DNA of 20,255 nucleotides from DASYAN01 sp036501345 (GTDB lineage: Bacteria; Chloroflexota; Ktedonobacteria; Ktedonobacterales; Ktedonobacteraceae): assembly GCA_036501345.1 (NCBI GenBank), contig DASYAN010000343.1, positions 1-20,255 of the forward strand. The letters run 5' to 3'. The notes under the pieces are model-generated. The model saw only the letters and a program-made list of their open reading frames with translations. It did not search any database and had not been told where the DNA came from. This document shows positions 7,522 through 14,820 of this stretch, piece after piece. A program made the position numbers and the translations under genes. How positions within the stretch are numbered: position 1 is the first letter of the stretch; each line of letters begins with the position of its first letter.

Positions 7522-10305
7522 TTATTGAAGTGTTGCAGCCTGCAATAGAACGTAGCCATTACTTGTATCTGTTGTCATCGCTGTATAGGTCACGGTGAGA
7601 ACTTGGTTAGGCACACTGCTACTGAAGACCAGCGTATAGATGCCATTAGCTTGAGGACCATTAGAATTATATGCTGTACTCAAGGTCTCATCAACATAGG
7701 TCTTGCCATTGAGTGAGGCCGTGAACTTTCCTCGTGCCCCATTCGCTCCAACATAGACTCTCAGGGTTCTGGACGTTGTGCTGGTCGGAACAGTTAAGCT
7801 AAAGCCTGCACTTATGCCTGTCACATATACACCCGAGGCCTGCTGTGGTTGCGCCATCATCGTCGGGGTACCATCAAACCACCACAGTTTGGCACTTGCA
7901 TTATAGGAGGCACGCTGAATGATGCTAGTTTGCCCATTGCGAATAACAACGAAAGTACTGATTTGCGGCTGCGAGCCATTCCTGCGGTTCACATCTCCGG
8001 GCATTTTTAAGCCCCAATCGATCCAGTCAATCTTGCCTTCAGTGCTCAGGTCGTAGATCTGGCTTTGCTCAGCATAACTGCCGGTAAGGGAGGCTTGCAC
8101 AGGTTGTGATATCAATCCTGACGAAGCAGAAGGACTATTCTCTTGCGCCGTTGGCATCACTGTGATATGTGCTACCGGTTGCGCTATGAGCTGAGTATCG
8201 ATCGGATGTGCACTTGTTTGATGCAGTTGATTTGTATTTTTAGATTTGATTAGACTTGATGATTGGGAGAGCAGAAATGCATAAGAAACCATGCCTCCTA
8301 TTAGTACAATAGTAGACATAGTAAGTACAAGCCACATTGCAGGTGTTGGCAGCTCGCGGCGTTGTCCAAACAAAACTATAGGAATTGAGTCTCTACGATA
8401 CTGAAAGATACGTCCCACTGAGAATGGTTTAATGAGAGCATCTCCTACTGGTTCATCTGCAGCTGTAGTTTTTTTTGCACGAAGCTCACTGAGCATAGAC
8501 TTCCAGCGTCCAGCTAGACGTGTCAGCTGTTTGGAAAGTACTGAGAGACCTCTTTTAGAGCCAGTTTGTACAAGACCTAGAAGGCTTCCCAAATAGCCCC
8601 TCAGTTGCATGAGCCAACGTGTAGCAATTGGACGCTTGCGGCTGCGTCCTGACCAAAGTGCAGGAATCGAGTACTTAGTATTGCGCCACAAATGTCCTAT
8701 TGAGAATGGATCATTGTGAGTGCCTCCTGCCGGTGTACCTGTATTTACATAGGGCTCATTGGATGCACGCTCCCAACGTTCAAGTAGCTGTGTTGTAAGG
8801 GGAGTCTCTATCAGGCCTGTTTCAAATGGATTTTCTCTCAGAGCCTTTCCAAGAAAGTCTTCTTCCAGATCTGTTTCAAACGGGTTTCCTGCTAAGTCCG
8901 TTTCAAATGGATTTTCTCCCAGAGCTCTTTCAAAGATAGCGCCTTCCAAGCTCGTTTCAAATAGATTGCCTTTCAGCGCTTTTTCTAGGACATCTCCTTG
9001 CTGACCCATCTCAAATGCATTTCCTGCTAAGTCCGCTTCAAATGGGTTCTCTTCCAGAGCCTTTTCTAGGACATCTCCTTGCTGGCCTATCTCAAATGCA
9101 TTTCCTGCTAAGTCTGCTTCAAATGGGTTTCCTTCCAGAGCCTTTTCTAGAACATCTCCTTCCAGAGCCTTTTCTAGAACATTACCATTCAAGTTCACCG
9201 ACATCATCATTCCTGATATGCTTGCTGTAAACGGATTTCCTGGTAAGCTTGTTCCAAATGGGGCACCCGGTAGGCTCATTCCAAATCCTGTACCCGTTAA
9301 GCTTGTTTCAAATCCTGCACCCGCTAGGCTCATTCCAAATGGGGCATTAGCTAAGCTCCCTTCAGATGGTGTACCTGTCAAGCTAGTTGTATTAGGCGCA
9401 TCACTTTTTTTATTCTTAAGCGGTTTTGCAGCATCCACAGCGAAAGGGTCAAGAGCGGAAAGAGCCAAAGGCCTAGTAATAGCAGGCGCTGGTGAGAGCG
9501 CAGCACCCTCAAGAGCGAGAAGAAATGCAGAGATATCGGCATAGCGCTCAGATGGATCCTTCTCCATGGCCTTGAGCACCACTTTCCCGATCCATTTTGG
9601 CAGGTCAGGAACAAGATCAGAGAGCGGGACAGGAAGTTGCGCATAATGGCTTGCCCACATCATAGCAAAGCTTTGAGCAGAAAAAGGCACTCGCCCGGCA
9701 AGTAGCTCGTAGGCAAGGCAAGCAAGCGCGTATTGATCGCTCTTTTCACTGGCAGAGCCAACAAATTGCTCAGGAGCCATGTAGCACATGTTACGAGGAT
9801 CAGATTGATAGTCGAGTATTGCCACATCAATGAAGCCAGTCAGACGAAAGTCGGCCAGCAGAACCTCATTTTGCTCGTTAAAGAAAATATTTTCTGGCTT
9901 GATGTTCTGATGAAGATGGGCATGACTGTGAAAATAGGAAAGTGCTTGTCCCACCTGCGCGATGATATTCAGTGCTTCTTGAAGACTCAAGCGTCCAAGG
10001 GAGAGACTATCCAGACGACGGCGTAATGAGCCACCAGATAAATACGGACTCACCACATATGGTTGCCCTTGTTCTACCCCAAGATCGAGAATTGGGACCA
10101 CATGCACATGTCTCAATTGTTTGATCCATTCCACTTGATAGAGCAAACGTTCACTTTCCTGGCCAAGAGCAAGACATGTGGCATCAAATATTTTGATTAG
10201 CACCTTCTGTGAAACATCGTTAACATGATGAGCAAGGTAGGCAGACCTTAAAGGCTTGCTACCAATTTGCTCAGTAAGATAGTAGTGATTAAAACGCTTC
10301 TGCAT
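7522..10305 (-). CDS. Receptor-type Ser/Thr pseudokinase with 22 nonapeptide repeats and extracytoplasmic domain
   Basis: This 927-residue membrane protein starts at 10305 behind AGGA. Residues 8-270 have the protein kinase fold: candidate Lys38 (LIKIF), helix-C Glu59, MAPEQ at 176-180 and Asp190. The catalytic HRD is HQN (132-134), with Asp replaced by Asn; DFG is DFR (152-154), and the glycine loop is degenerate (IGSKPLR). Phosphotransfer is therefore doubtful. Residues 308-505 are exactly 22 uninterrupted nine-residue repeats of the type xLxGNPFEx. Two similar juxtamembrane modules (PFSIG... about 533-565; PFSVG... about 627-659) follow, and the second leads into a TM helix (about 656-680). 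Residues about 740-927 form a beta-rich, Thr/Ser/Asn-rich extracytoplasmic domain resembling carbohydrate-binding jelly-rolls, with DGTPT and RTLRVYVGA motifs. The inferred role is surface sensing coupled to an inactive or atypical kinase. Confidence 0.88.
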   Translation of the reverse strand: MQKRFNHYYLTEQIGSKPLRSAYLAHHVNDVSQKVLIKIFDATCLALGQESERLLYQVEWIKQLRHVHVVPILDLGVEQGQPYVVSPYLSGGSLRRRLDSLSLGRLSLQEALNIIAQVGQALSYFHSHAHLHQNIKPENIFFNEQNEVLLADFRLTGFIDVAILDYQSDPRNMCYMAPEQFVGSASEKSDQYALACLAYELLAGRVPFSAQSFAMMWASHYAQLPVPLSDLVPDLPKWIGKVVLKAMEKDPSERYADISAFLLALEGAALSPAPAITRPLALSALDPFAVDAAKPLKNKKSDAPNTTSLTGTPSEGSLANAPFGMSLAGAGFETSLTGTGFGMSLPGAPFGTSLPGNPFTASISGMMMSVNLNGNVLEKALEGDVLEKALEGNPFEADLAGNAFEIGQQGDVLEKALEENPFEADLAGNAFEMGQQGDVLEKALKGNLFETSLEGAIFERALGENPFETDLAGNPFETDLEEDFLGKALRENPFETGLIETPLTTQLLERWERASNEPYVNTGTPAGGTHNDPFSIGHLWRNTKYSIPALWSGRSRKRPIATRWLMQLRGYLGSLLGLVQTGSKRGLSVLSKQLTRLAGRWKSMLSELRAKKTTAADEPVGDALIKPFSVGRIFQYRRDSIPIVLFGQRRELPTPAMWLVLTMSTIVLIGGMVSYAFLLSQSSSLIKSKNTNQLHQTSAHPIDTQLIAQPVAHITVMPTAQENSPSASSGLISQPVQASLTGSYAEQSQIYDLSTEGKIDWIDWGLKMPGDVNRRNGSQPQISTFVVIRNGQTSIIQRASYNASAKLWWFDGTPTMMAQPQQASGVYVTGISAGFSLTVPTSTTSRTLRVYVGANGARGKFTASLNGKTYVDETLSTAYNSNGPQANGIYTLVFSSSVPNQVLTVTYTAMTTDTSNGYVLLQAATLQ
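8791..9384 (-). repeat. 22 x 27-bp in-frame tandem repeat
   Basis: These 594 bp are exactly 22 units of 27 bp inside the pseudokinase gene. Early units are Ser/Gly-rich (SLAGAGFET, SLPGAPFGT); later ones are acidic (ALEGNPFEA, DLAGNAFEM, GQQGDVLEK). The three-unit block from DLAGNAFEI to ALEENPFEA is nearly repeated by the next block, showing recent multi-unit duplication. Confidence 0.9.
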
Positions 10306-10944
10306 ATTTGGATCCTACCTACACGAGATTGATCTACCATGGTCATTTCATATAAGCTATAGAATAGCAAATACTTGTGCGACCTCATAGAGGGAAAGAG
10401 GGACAAGAATCTCAAGATGATAGATAATTGTTCACCACAATCGCGCCACGATGTTCCCTCCAGCTAGCGCCTCTCCAAATTAGTCGTGATGTAAGCAATT
10501 TCCCCCTATTATAAATAACGATAAATAGAACAATTACAAACCATATTGGAGAAATTGAGTACTTGCGATGCTGAAAGAGGGGGTGCGGCTAACCAATAGT
10601 GCTAGTTTCCAAGTTATCGGCACTACTAGATTAACTGCAAGCCAAAGAGTTTGCATAAGGTATAGAGTAATACGTAATCATCTTGTATGCACACAATTCG
10701 CGTAGTTAGAAGCGATGACGTTTGCTAACCTAGCAGAGCAAAGTAAACTGGACCTTGACGAGGAAGCTAGCTTCGTCAAGGTCTTTGCTCTGCCCTGGGA
10801 GAGCTTGATGCAGCATGCTCTACTCTCTGTTGGCTTCAAATGGATGGGTGAGATACAATGTTCGGCAAGAGAAAGAGTAACCTAAAAACTAGCACTCTTA
10901 GTTAGCAGGATTTATAGGCATAGAGATATCAAAGGAGCATACCC
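10306..10944. other. Divergent intergenic region with long interrupted palindrome
   Basis: About 640 nt separate the divergent pseudokinase and pgeF genes. Apart from the palindrome at 10733-10793 and a small TAGTGC/GCACTA dyad around 10600-10630, nothing is recognised. No protein gene is supported. Confidence 0.55.
10733..10793. repeat. 61-bp interrupted palindrome (21 paired bp)
   Basis: GCAGAGCAAA (10733-10742) pairs with TTTGCTCTGC (10784-10793), and GACCTTGACGA (10751-10761) pairs with TCGTCAAGGTC (10773-10783). All 21 bp are perfect. An 8-nt bulge (10743-10750) lies on one side only, and the loop is 11 nt and itself nearly palindromic. There is no T-run, and the site lies between divergent genes, so a terminator role is unlikely. 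Confidence 0.8.
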
Positions 10945-11853
10945 TTGGTCGAGCAACAAGCTAGTAACGTCTGCCACTTGCAATTTAACCACTATCGCCA
11001 ATTTTCTGACCTTATCCACGGCGTTTTCACGCGCATAGGAGGATACAGCAAGATCCCATATCAAGGTTTGAATACTCTTACAGCTAAAGACGGTGGTGAG
11101 GGAGACAGCATTGAGAATGTCATTGGCAACCGTATGCTTGCACTTCAGGCGCTGGGACTAGCCAAAGCTCCAGCCGTCACGCTCACAGCAGAACACTGCG
11201 CAAACGTGATCGTATTTGACCCACGAGACGAATGGTATACAGACTGGGCCTCCTATGAATACGAGGAACGGCGTATCTCTTCACCATCAGCCTTAGGAAC
11301 GGCTGATGCCCTCATCACACAGCAGAGAGGAACAGGACTGATTCTTGCTTTCGCAGATTGTGTCCCCATCCTCTTGTATGATCCAACAAGACAGGTGATC
11401 GGCATAGCGCATGGCGGCTGGCGTGGAACCGCAAGAGGCATTGTAATTGCCACAATCGAAGCAATGGCAGAACAATTTGGCTGTGAACCCCAACATATTT
11501 ATGCAGGCCTCGGGCCTGCAATTGGAGCCTGCTGTTACGAAGTATCTGAGACCGTCAGACAAATCTTCCAGGGAGAGCTCTCGTTCGACGACCAGCCTAC
11601 CCCTGAGCGGTACCAGAACATGGTACGCGAATCAGCAGTCTTTAGCACACAAGTATTGCCAGATAAAAATAGTTTGCGCCTCGATCTCCAGGAAACTAAC
11701 CGCAACCAGTTGATGATGGCCAAAGTGCCAGCAGAACAGATCGAGGTTATGCGTATTTGCACCAGTTGCAATACAGATCGCTTTTTCTCTCATCGAAGAG
11801 AAAATGGCAAGACGGGCCGTTTTCCTGTAATTATTGCGCTTGCTGCCAACTAG
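10945..11853 (+). CDS. pgeF: PgeF/YfiH-family laccase-domain protein (peptidoglycan editing factor)
   Basis: This 302-residue protein belongs to the PgeF (YfiH, COG1496) family. Known members are metal-dependent and act on purine nucleosides or remove misincorporated L-Ser from UDP-MurNAc peptides. The family signature is complete: GVFTRIGGYS near residue 26, AEHCANV with the first metal His at about 84, ADCVPILLYDP with Cys139, AHGGWRGT with His156, GPAIGACCYEV (about 191-201) and CTSCNTDRFFSHRRENGKTGR near the end. The start is TTG at 10945, placed 7 nt after a strong AAAGGAG; no ATG is available nearby. The stop codon lies within a perfect 16-bp palindrome that also begins the transposase fragment behind it, so the last few residues may have been altered by the insertion. 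Confidence 0.93.
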   Translation: MVEQQASNVCHLQFNHYRQFSDLIHGVFTRIGGYSKIPYQGLNTLTAKDGGEGDSIENVIGNRMLALQALGLAKAPAVTLTAEHCANVIVFDPRDEWYTDWASYEYEERRISSPSALGTADALITQQRGTGLILAFADCVPILLYDPTRQVIGIAHGGWRGTARGIVIATIEAMAEQFGCEPQHIYAGLGPAIGACCYEVSETVRQIFQGELSFDDQPTPERYQNMVRESAVFSTQVLPDKNSLRLDLQETNRNQLMMAKVPAEQIEVMRICTSCNTDRFFSHRRENGKTGRFPVIIALAAN

Positions 11854-11859
11854 TTGGCA
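11844..11859. repeat. Perfect 16-bp palindrome at the pgeF/transposase junction
   Basis: TGCCAACTAGTTGGCA is its own reverse complement. It contains the pgeF stop codon and touches the ATG of the truncated transposase, so it may mark the insertion junction or an altered element end. Confidence 0.7.
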
Positions 11860-12938
11860 TGCATTGCCAGAAAATTCATAATATCCGTAAGCGGATCAAA
11901 AGAGACATTCGGCTTGGGGTCTATCAGGTCTATCTTGTCGTTCACAAACGACGATTTGGGTGCGCGGCGTGTGGAAAGTCTTTCACGGAAAGTGATCATG
12001 CCTGTGGTCGATATAAGCGGACTATCCAGCGATTGCGTGATCACATTGCCAAACAGGCGTGCCAACGTCCCATTACCCATGTGGCACAAGAAGTGCAGGT
12101 CGGCCCCCGTTTTGTGCATGGCTGTCTGCAGGCCTGGATCGAGGAAAAACTCAAAAAGAAAGGATGGACGTTAGATGAGCAGACAAAGTTGCCCACACCA
12201 CAGATCTTGGGGATTGATGAATTTGCCCTGCGCAAAGGGCATCACTATGATACAATTTTGTGTGATCTTGAGTCGAGAGACGTTCTAGAAGTAGGAGATG
12301 GCAGAAAGAAGGAAGAGGTTATTGAATTACTTGAAAGGTTGAGTAATCCTGATGCTGTCAAAGCGGTTCGTATGGATATGAGTGCCTCTTTTCGTCCAGC
12401 TGTGCAAGAAGCTCTTCCGAAGGCACAGATTGTGGTCGATCATTTTCATGTGATTCAGCATGTGATGAAAGCGTTTCGGAAAGTGCTTTCCAGTTGGGCA
12501 CACAAAAAGGAGGGCGTAGTACTCCTGCATAAGAAGCAGTACCAATTTTTAAGAGGATCTGAGGATTTGAACCAAGAGGAAACACAGGAACGGGAAAGGA
12601 TTGGGGCTCGACTCCCTCTTCTTGAGAAAGCATGGCAATTGAAAGAAGCATTGCGTGCATGGTATGCCACAGCCACGGTGGCTGATGCAGCCGAGCGCCT
12701 TGATGCATGGATCAAACACGTGCAACAAGAAGGACCAGATGCTCTTCAGAAAGCTCTTTCTCCTTTTAAAAATTGGAGACAAGAAATTCTTGCTTTCTTT
12801 GAATATCTCCCTATACTTGTCTCTAATGGTTTTGTCGAAGGAAAGAACAATCGAACGAAAGCTATAATGAGGCAGGCCTATGGGTATCGAAACCGATATA
12901 ATCTTCGTATGCGCATTTTACTTGGCGCTGGCACCTGA
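11859..12938 (+). CDS. ISL3-family transposase, probably 5'-truncated
   Basis: This frame encodes 359 residues from the ATG at 11859, which has no ribosome site. The frame remains open upstream into pgeF, but that part is the shifted pgeF sequence. The protein begins in the middle of the N-terminal zinc-finger region (KIHNIRKRIKRDIRLG...RRFGCAACGKSF): one CxxC is present, and the usual preceding CPxCG is missing. The catalytic DDE triad of ISL3 enzymes appears complete: Asp in LGIDEFALRKG, Asp in AVRMDMSASF followed by VVDHFHVIQHV, and Glu in SNGFVEGKNNRTKAIMRQAYG. The C-terminus looks natural (RNRYNLRMRILL). Loss of the N-terminal DNA-binding part and of a start site suggests an immobile relic, although the core could be functional if expressed by fusion. 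Confidence 0.85.
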   Translation: MHCQKIHNIRKRIKRDIRLGVYQVYLVVHKRRFGCAACGKSFTESDHACGRYKRTIQRLRDHIAKQACQRPITHVAQEVQVGPRFVHGCLQAWIEEKLKKKGWTLDEQTKLPTPQILGIDEFALRKGHHYDTILCDLESRDVLEVGDGRKKEEVIELLERLSNPDAVKAVRMDMSASFRPAVQEALPKAQIVVDHFHVIQHVMKAFRKVLSSWAHKKEGVVLLHKKQYQFLRGSEDLNQEETQERERIGARLPLLEKAWQLKEALRAWYATATVADAAERLDAWIKHVQQEGPDALQKALSPFKNWRQEILAFFEYLPILVSNGFVEGKNNRTKAIMRQAYGYRNRYNLRMRILLGAGT

Positions 12939-12962
12939 ATGGAAGACCACTTTCACCCGGAA

Positions 12963-13054
12963 GGATACTGTTGGCGAAATCATCCATCGAGCTTGCAAGA
13001 AAGAACAAAGTATTCCTGATTTGAGCTTGGGAAACCAATTCGCCAACAGTATCC
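12963..13054. mobile_element. 92-bp MITE-like element with 16-bp terminal inverted repeats
   Basis: GGATACTGTTGGCGAA (12963-12978) and its exact reverse complement (13039-13054) enclose 60 bp without coding potential. Each end is flanked by GGAA (12959-12962 and 13055-13058), which may be a 4-bp target duplication inside a longer CCGGAAGGATA direct repeat (12957-12967 and 13053-13063). It lies 24 nt after the transposase stop and could alternatively be a rearranged IS end. Confidence 0.6.
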
Positions 13055-13129
13055 GGAAGGATAGAGAGCCCTATACTATGCTTATAGAAGATATTCTCGG
13101 TGTATGTGCATATAAAAAAGGGTAAGACG

Positions 13130-14611
13130 ATGAAAGACCTTTCCTCCTTTGAAAAGCTTGTGGGAACGACAATTAAAAAGTATCAACTGGCACAATTTGT
13201 CGAGCAAAACGCCTTTGCGGCAATCTTCCTGGCGCGTTATCCTGGGACTGAACAGATGTATCAGTTTCGCCTGCTCAATGGGTCAGAGAATCTCTCGCCT
13301 GAAGAACGGTTAGTGTATCTGGGGCAGTTCCAGCAAGAAGCTAGCAAGATTGCGGCACTACAGTATCCTGCTATCCATCCTTTAATTGAGTATGGTAACT
13401 ATGATGGCATTCCATACCTGATTTCGTCGTACATGCCAGCGCATTATGCTCTGGCAGCTCATCTCAAAAAGTCTGGACCCTTAGATGTGAGACGAGCTGG
13501 CTATTGCCTGGACCATATTGCCTCCGCGTTGGAGTATGCACATATCCACACAATTCTCCACGGCAATCTTGCCCCGCACAGCATTTTCCTCATTCCTACC
13601 TCGTCTGCAGAATCCCCATCGGTAATTATAGCGGATTTTGGACTGGCACGTCTGCAAAGACTGATCAAGCAGGATAGTCAGCAGCTCCATCCCGATTGGG
13701 AAATAAGTGCGCCAGAGCTGCTTGCTGGTGGGCTAGTTAGTCCAGCAAGCGATATCTATGCATTGGGAGCTGTCCTCTATCAGATGTTAACGAGTCATAG
13801 CGTCTTTGAAGGCAGTCATGATAGCGATCAGATACGTCAGGCTCCTGTTCCATCGCTGGCAAAATGGTCTTCTCACCTACCTCAGGCACTGGATGATATT
13901 ATACAGACAACTATGGCAAAACAGCCGGAGAGGCGCTATCAACGGGCATCAGATCTAGCCAATGCTTACTATCACATTATTGCTCCTGGAGATACGACTC
14001 GCCAACCATTGACAACGCCGGCACCAGTTTCGAGACAGCCAGGACCTGATCGGCAGAGGAGAAACAACAAAGTGGCTGGCTCGATAGGACACACAGCTCA
14101 ACATTCACGATCTGTCAGCAGGCGCAAAGCTATCTTCGTTATTGCTGGCGTAGGGACTGCTGCAGCGGTTGCGGGGATTGTCTGGGCAAGCAGTAGATCT
14201 GGACCAGATACAGGTTCTTCTCTTCCAGCAGTTGCTGAGCAGGCAACGCCATTATCCCAACCAACGTCACAGGCATCTGCTTCATCCACAGGATTACATA
14301 CAGGCACCGTTATAGCACGTACAGCTGACGTTCCCGTTAATCATGCCGTTGCATTCCTGCTCACAGGAAAAGGTGACCCTGCTGTACTTGTGCATCTCCC
14401 GAATAACAGCTTCGTGGCGTTTAATGCTGTCTGCACTCATCAGAGCTGTACGGTGGCATATAATCCAAAGACAAAGCTCTTAGAATGTCCATGTCATGGG
14501 GCGAAATTTGATCCAGCCAGCGATGCAGCAGTCAAAGCGGGGCCAGCACCAACCCCACTTGCTGCTGTCAAGATCCGCGTGAATGTTGATGGCACGATTA
14601 CTACAGAATGA
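13130..14611 (+). CDS. Pseudokinase - Tat-type anchor - Rieske [2Fe-2S] fusion protein
   Basis: This 493-residue protein starts at 13130, 7 nt after AAGGG. Residues about 10-285 have a protein kinase fold with DFG (169-171), SAPELL (193-198) and Asp208, but the ATP Lys position is Arg47 (YQFRLL) and HRD is HGN (144-146). It is therefore a predicted pseudokinase. A Pro/Gln-rich linker leads to SVSRRKAIFVIAG followed by a hydrophobic segment (about 334-354), a twin-arginine-type signal anchor. The C-terminal domain (about 390-493) is a Rieske fold: CTHQSC (Cys435, His437, Cys440) and CPCHG (Cys453, Cys455, His456) supply the two Cys and two His ligands plus the disulfide pair of bc1-type high-potential centres. 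Tat export fits a cofactor-loaded Rieske domain outside the membrane with the kinase fold inside. Its redox partner may be among the genes from 16873 onward. Confidence 0.93.
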   Translation: MKDLSSFEKLVGTTIKKYQLAQFVEQNAFAAIFLARYPGTEQMYQFRLLNGSENLSPEERLVYLGQFQQEASKIAALQYPAIHPLIEYGNYDGIPYLISSYMPAHYALAAHLKKSGPLDVRRAGYCLDHIASALEYAHIHTILHGNLAPHSIFLIPTSSAESPSVIIADFGLARLQRLIKQDSQQLHPDWEISAPELLAGGLVSPASDIYALGAVLYQMLTSHSVFEGSHDSDQIRQAPVPSLAKWSSHLPQALDDIIQTTMAKQPERRYQRASDLANAYYHIIAPGDTTRQPLTTPAPVSRQPGPDRQRRNNKVAGSIGHTAQHSRSVSRRKAIFVIAGVGTAAAVAGIVWASSRSGPDTGSSLPAVAEQATPLSQPTSQASASSTGLHTGTVIARTADVPVNHAVAFLLTGKGDPAVLVHLPNNSFVAFNAVCTHQSCTVAYNPKTKLLECPCHGAKFDPASDAAVKAGPAPTPLAAVKIRVNVDGTITTE

Positions 14612-14616
14612 GGAGC

Positions 14617-14736
14617 TTATTTGCTCTCTGCTTTGGTTTTGCTTTCCGCTTCGACAGCCTTCGTGGTTGCACTCGCCATCTGCTCGCGTAGCACATCAAT
14701 CTGGCTTGTGAGCACTTGATCCATTGACCCTTGCAT
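14617..14736 (-). CDS. Possible small ORF or gene relic, 39 residues
   Basis: Between the Rieske fusion gene and the histidine kinase a minus-strand frame runs from ATG at 14736 to TAA at 14617. It encodes a strongly helical, Ala/Lys/Glu-rich peptide (MQGSMDQVLTSQIDVLREQM, then an ATTKAVEAE-type tail). The residue pattern looks like real coding sequence and extends a little upstream of the ATG to a TGA near 14768, but no ribosome site is seen. It may be the tail of a decayed gene or a small protein. Confidence 0.3.
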   Translation of the reverse strand: MQGSMDQVLTSQIDVLREQMASATTKAVEAESKTKAESK

Positions 14737-14820
14737 ATAGTCAACATCAATGCGGCTTGCTTTGCTTCATTCCTTGCTTGAATATGATGTCAATGATTTA
14801 CAAGGTATTCATTATGGGTA

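Noticed and set aside
8791..9384. CRISPR array suggested by regular short repeats
   Set aside because: The 27-bp units are contiguous, diverged, in frame and translated, with no spacers.
10751..10783. Central hairpin as an intrinsic terminator
   Set aside because: Only three T follow the stem, and both flanking genes start, rather than end, on either side of it.
12880..13125. Frame of 81 codons spanning the transposase end and the MITE-like element
   Set aside because: It is a shifted reading of the transposase 3' end and crosses both inverted repeats without any recognisable motif.
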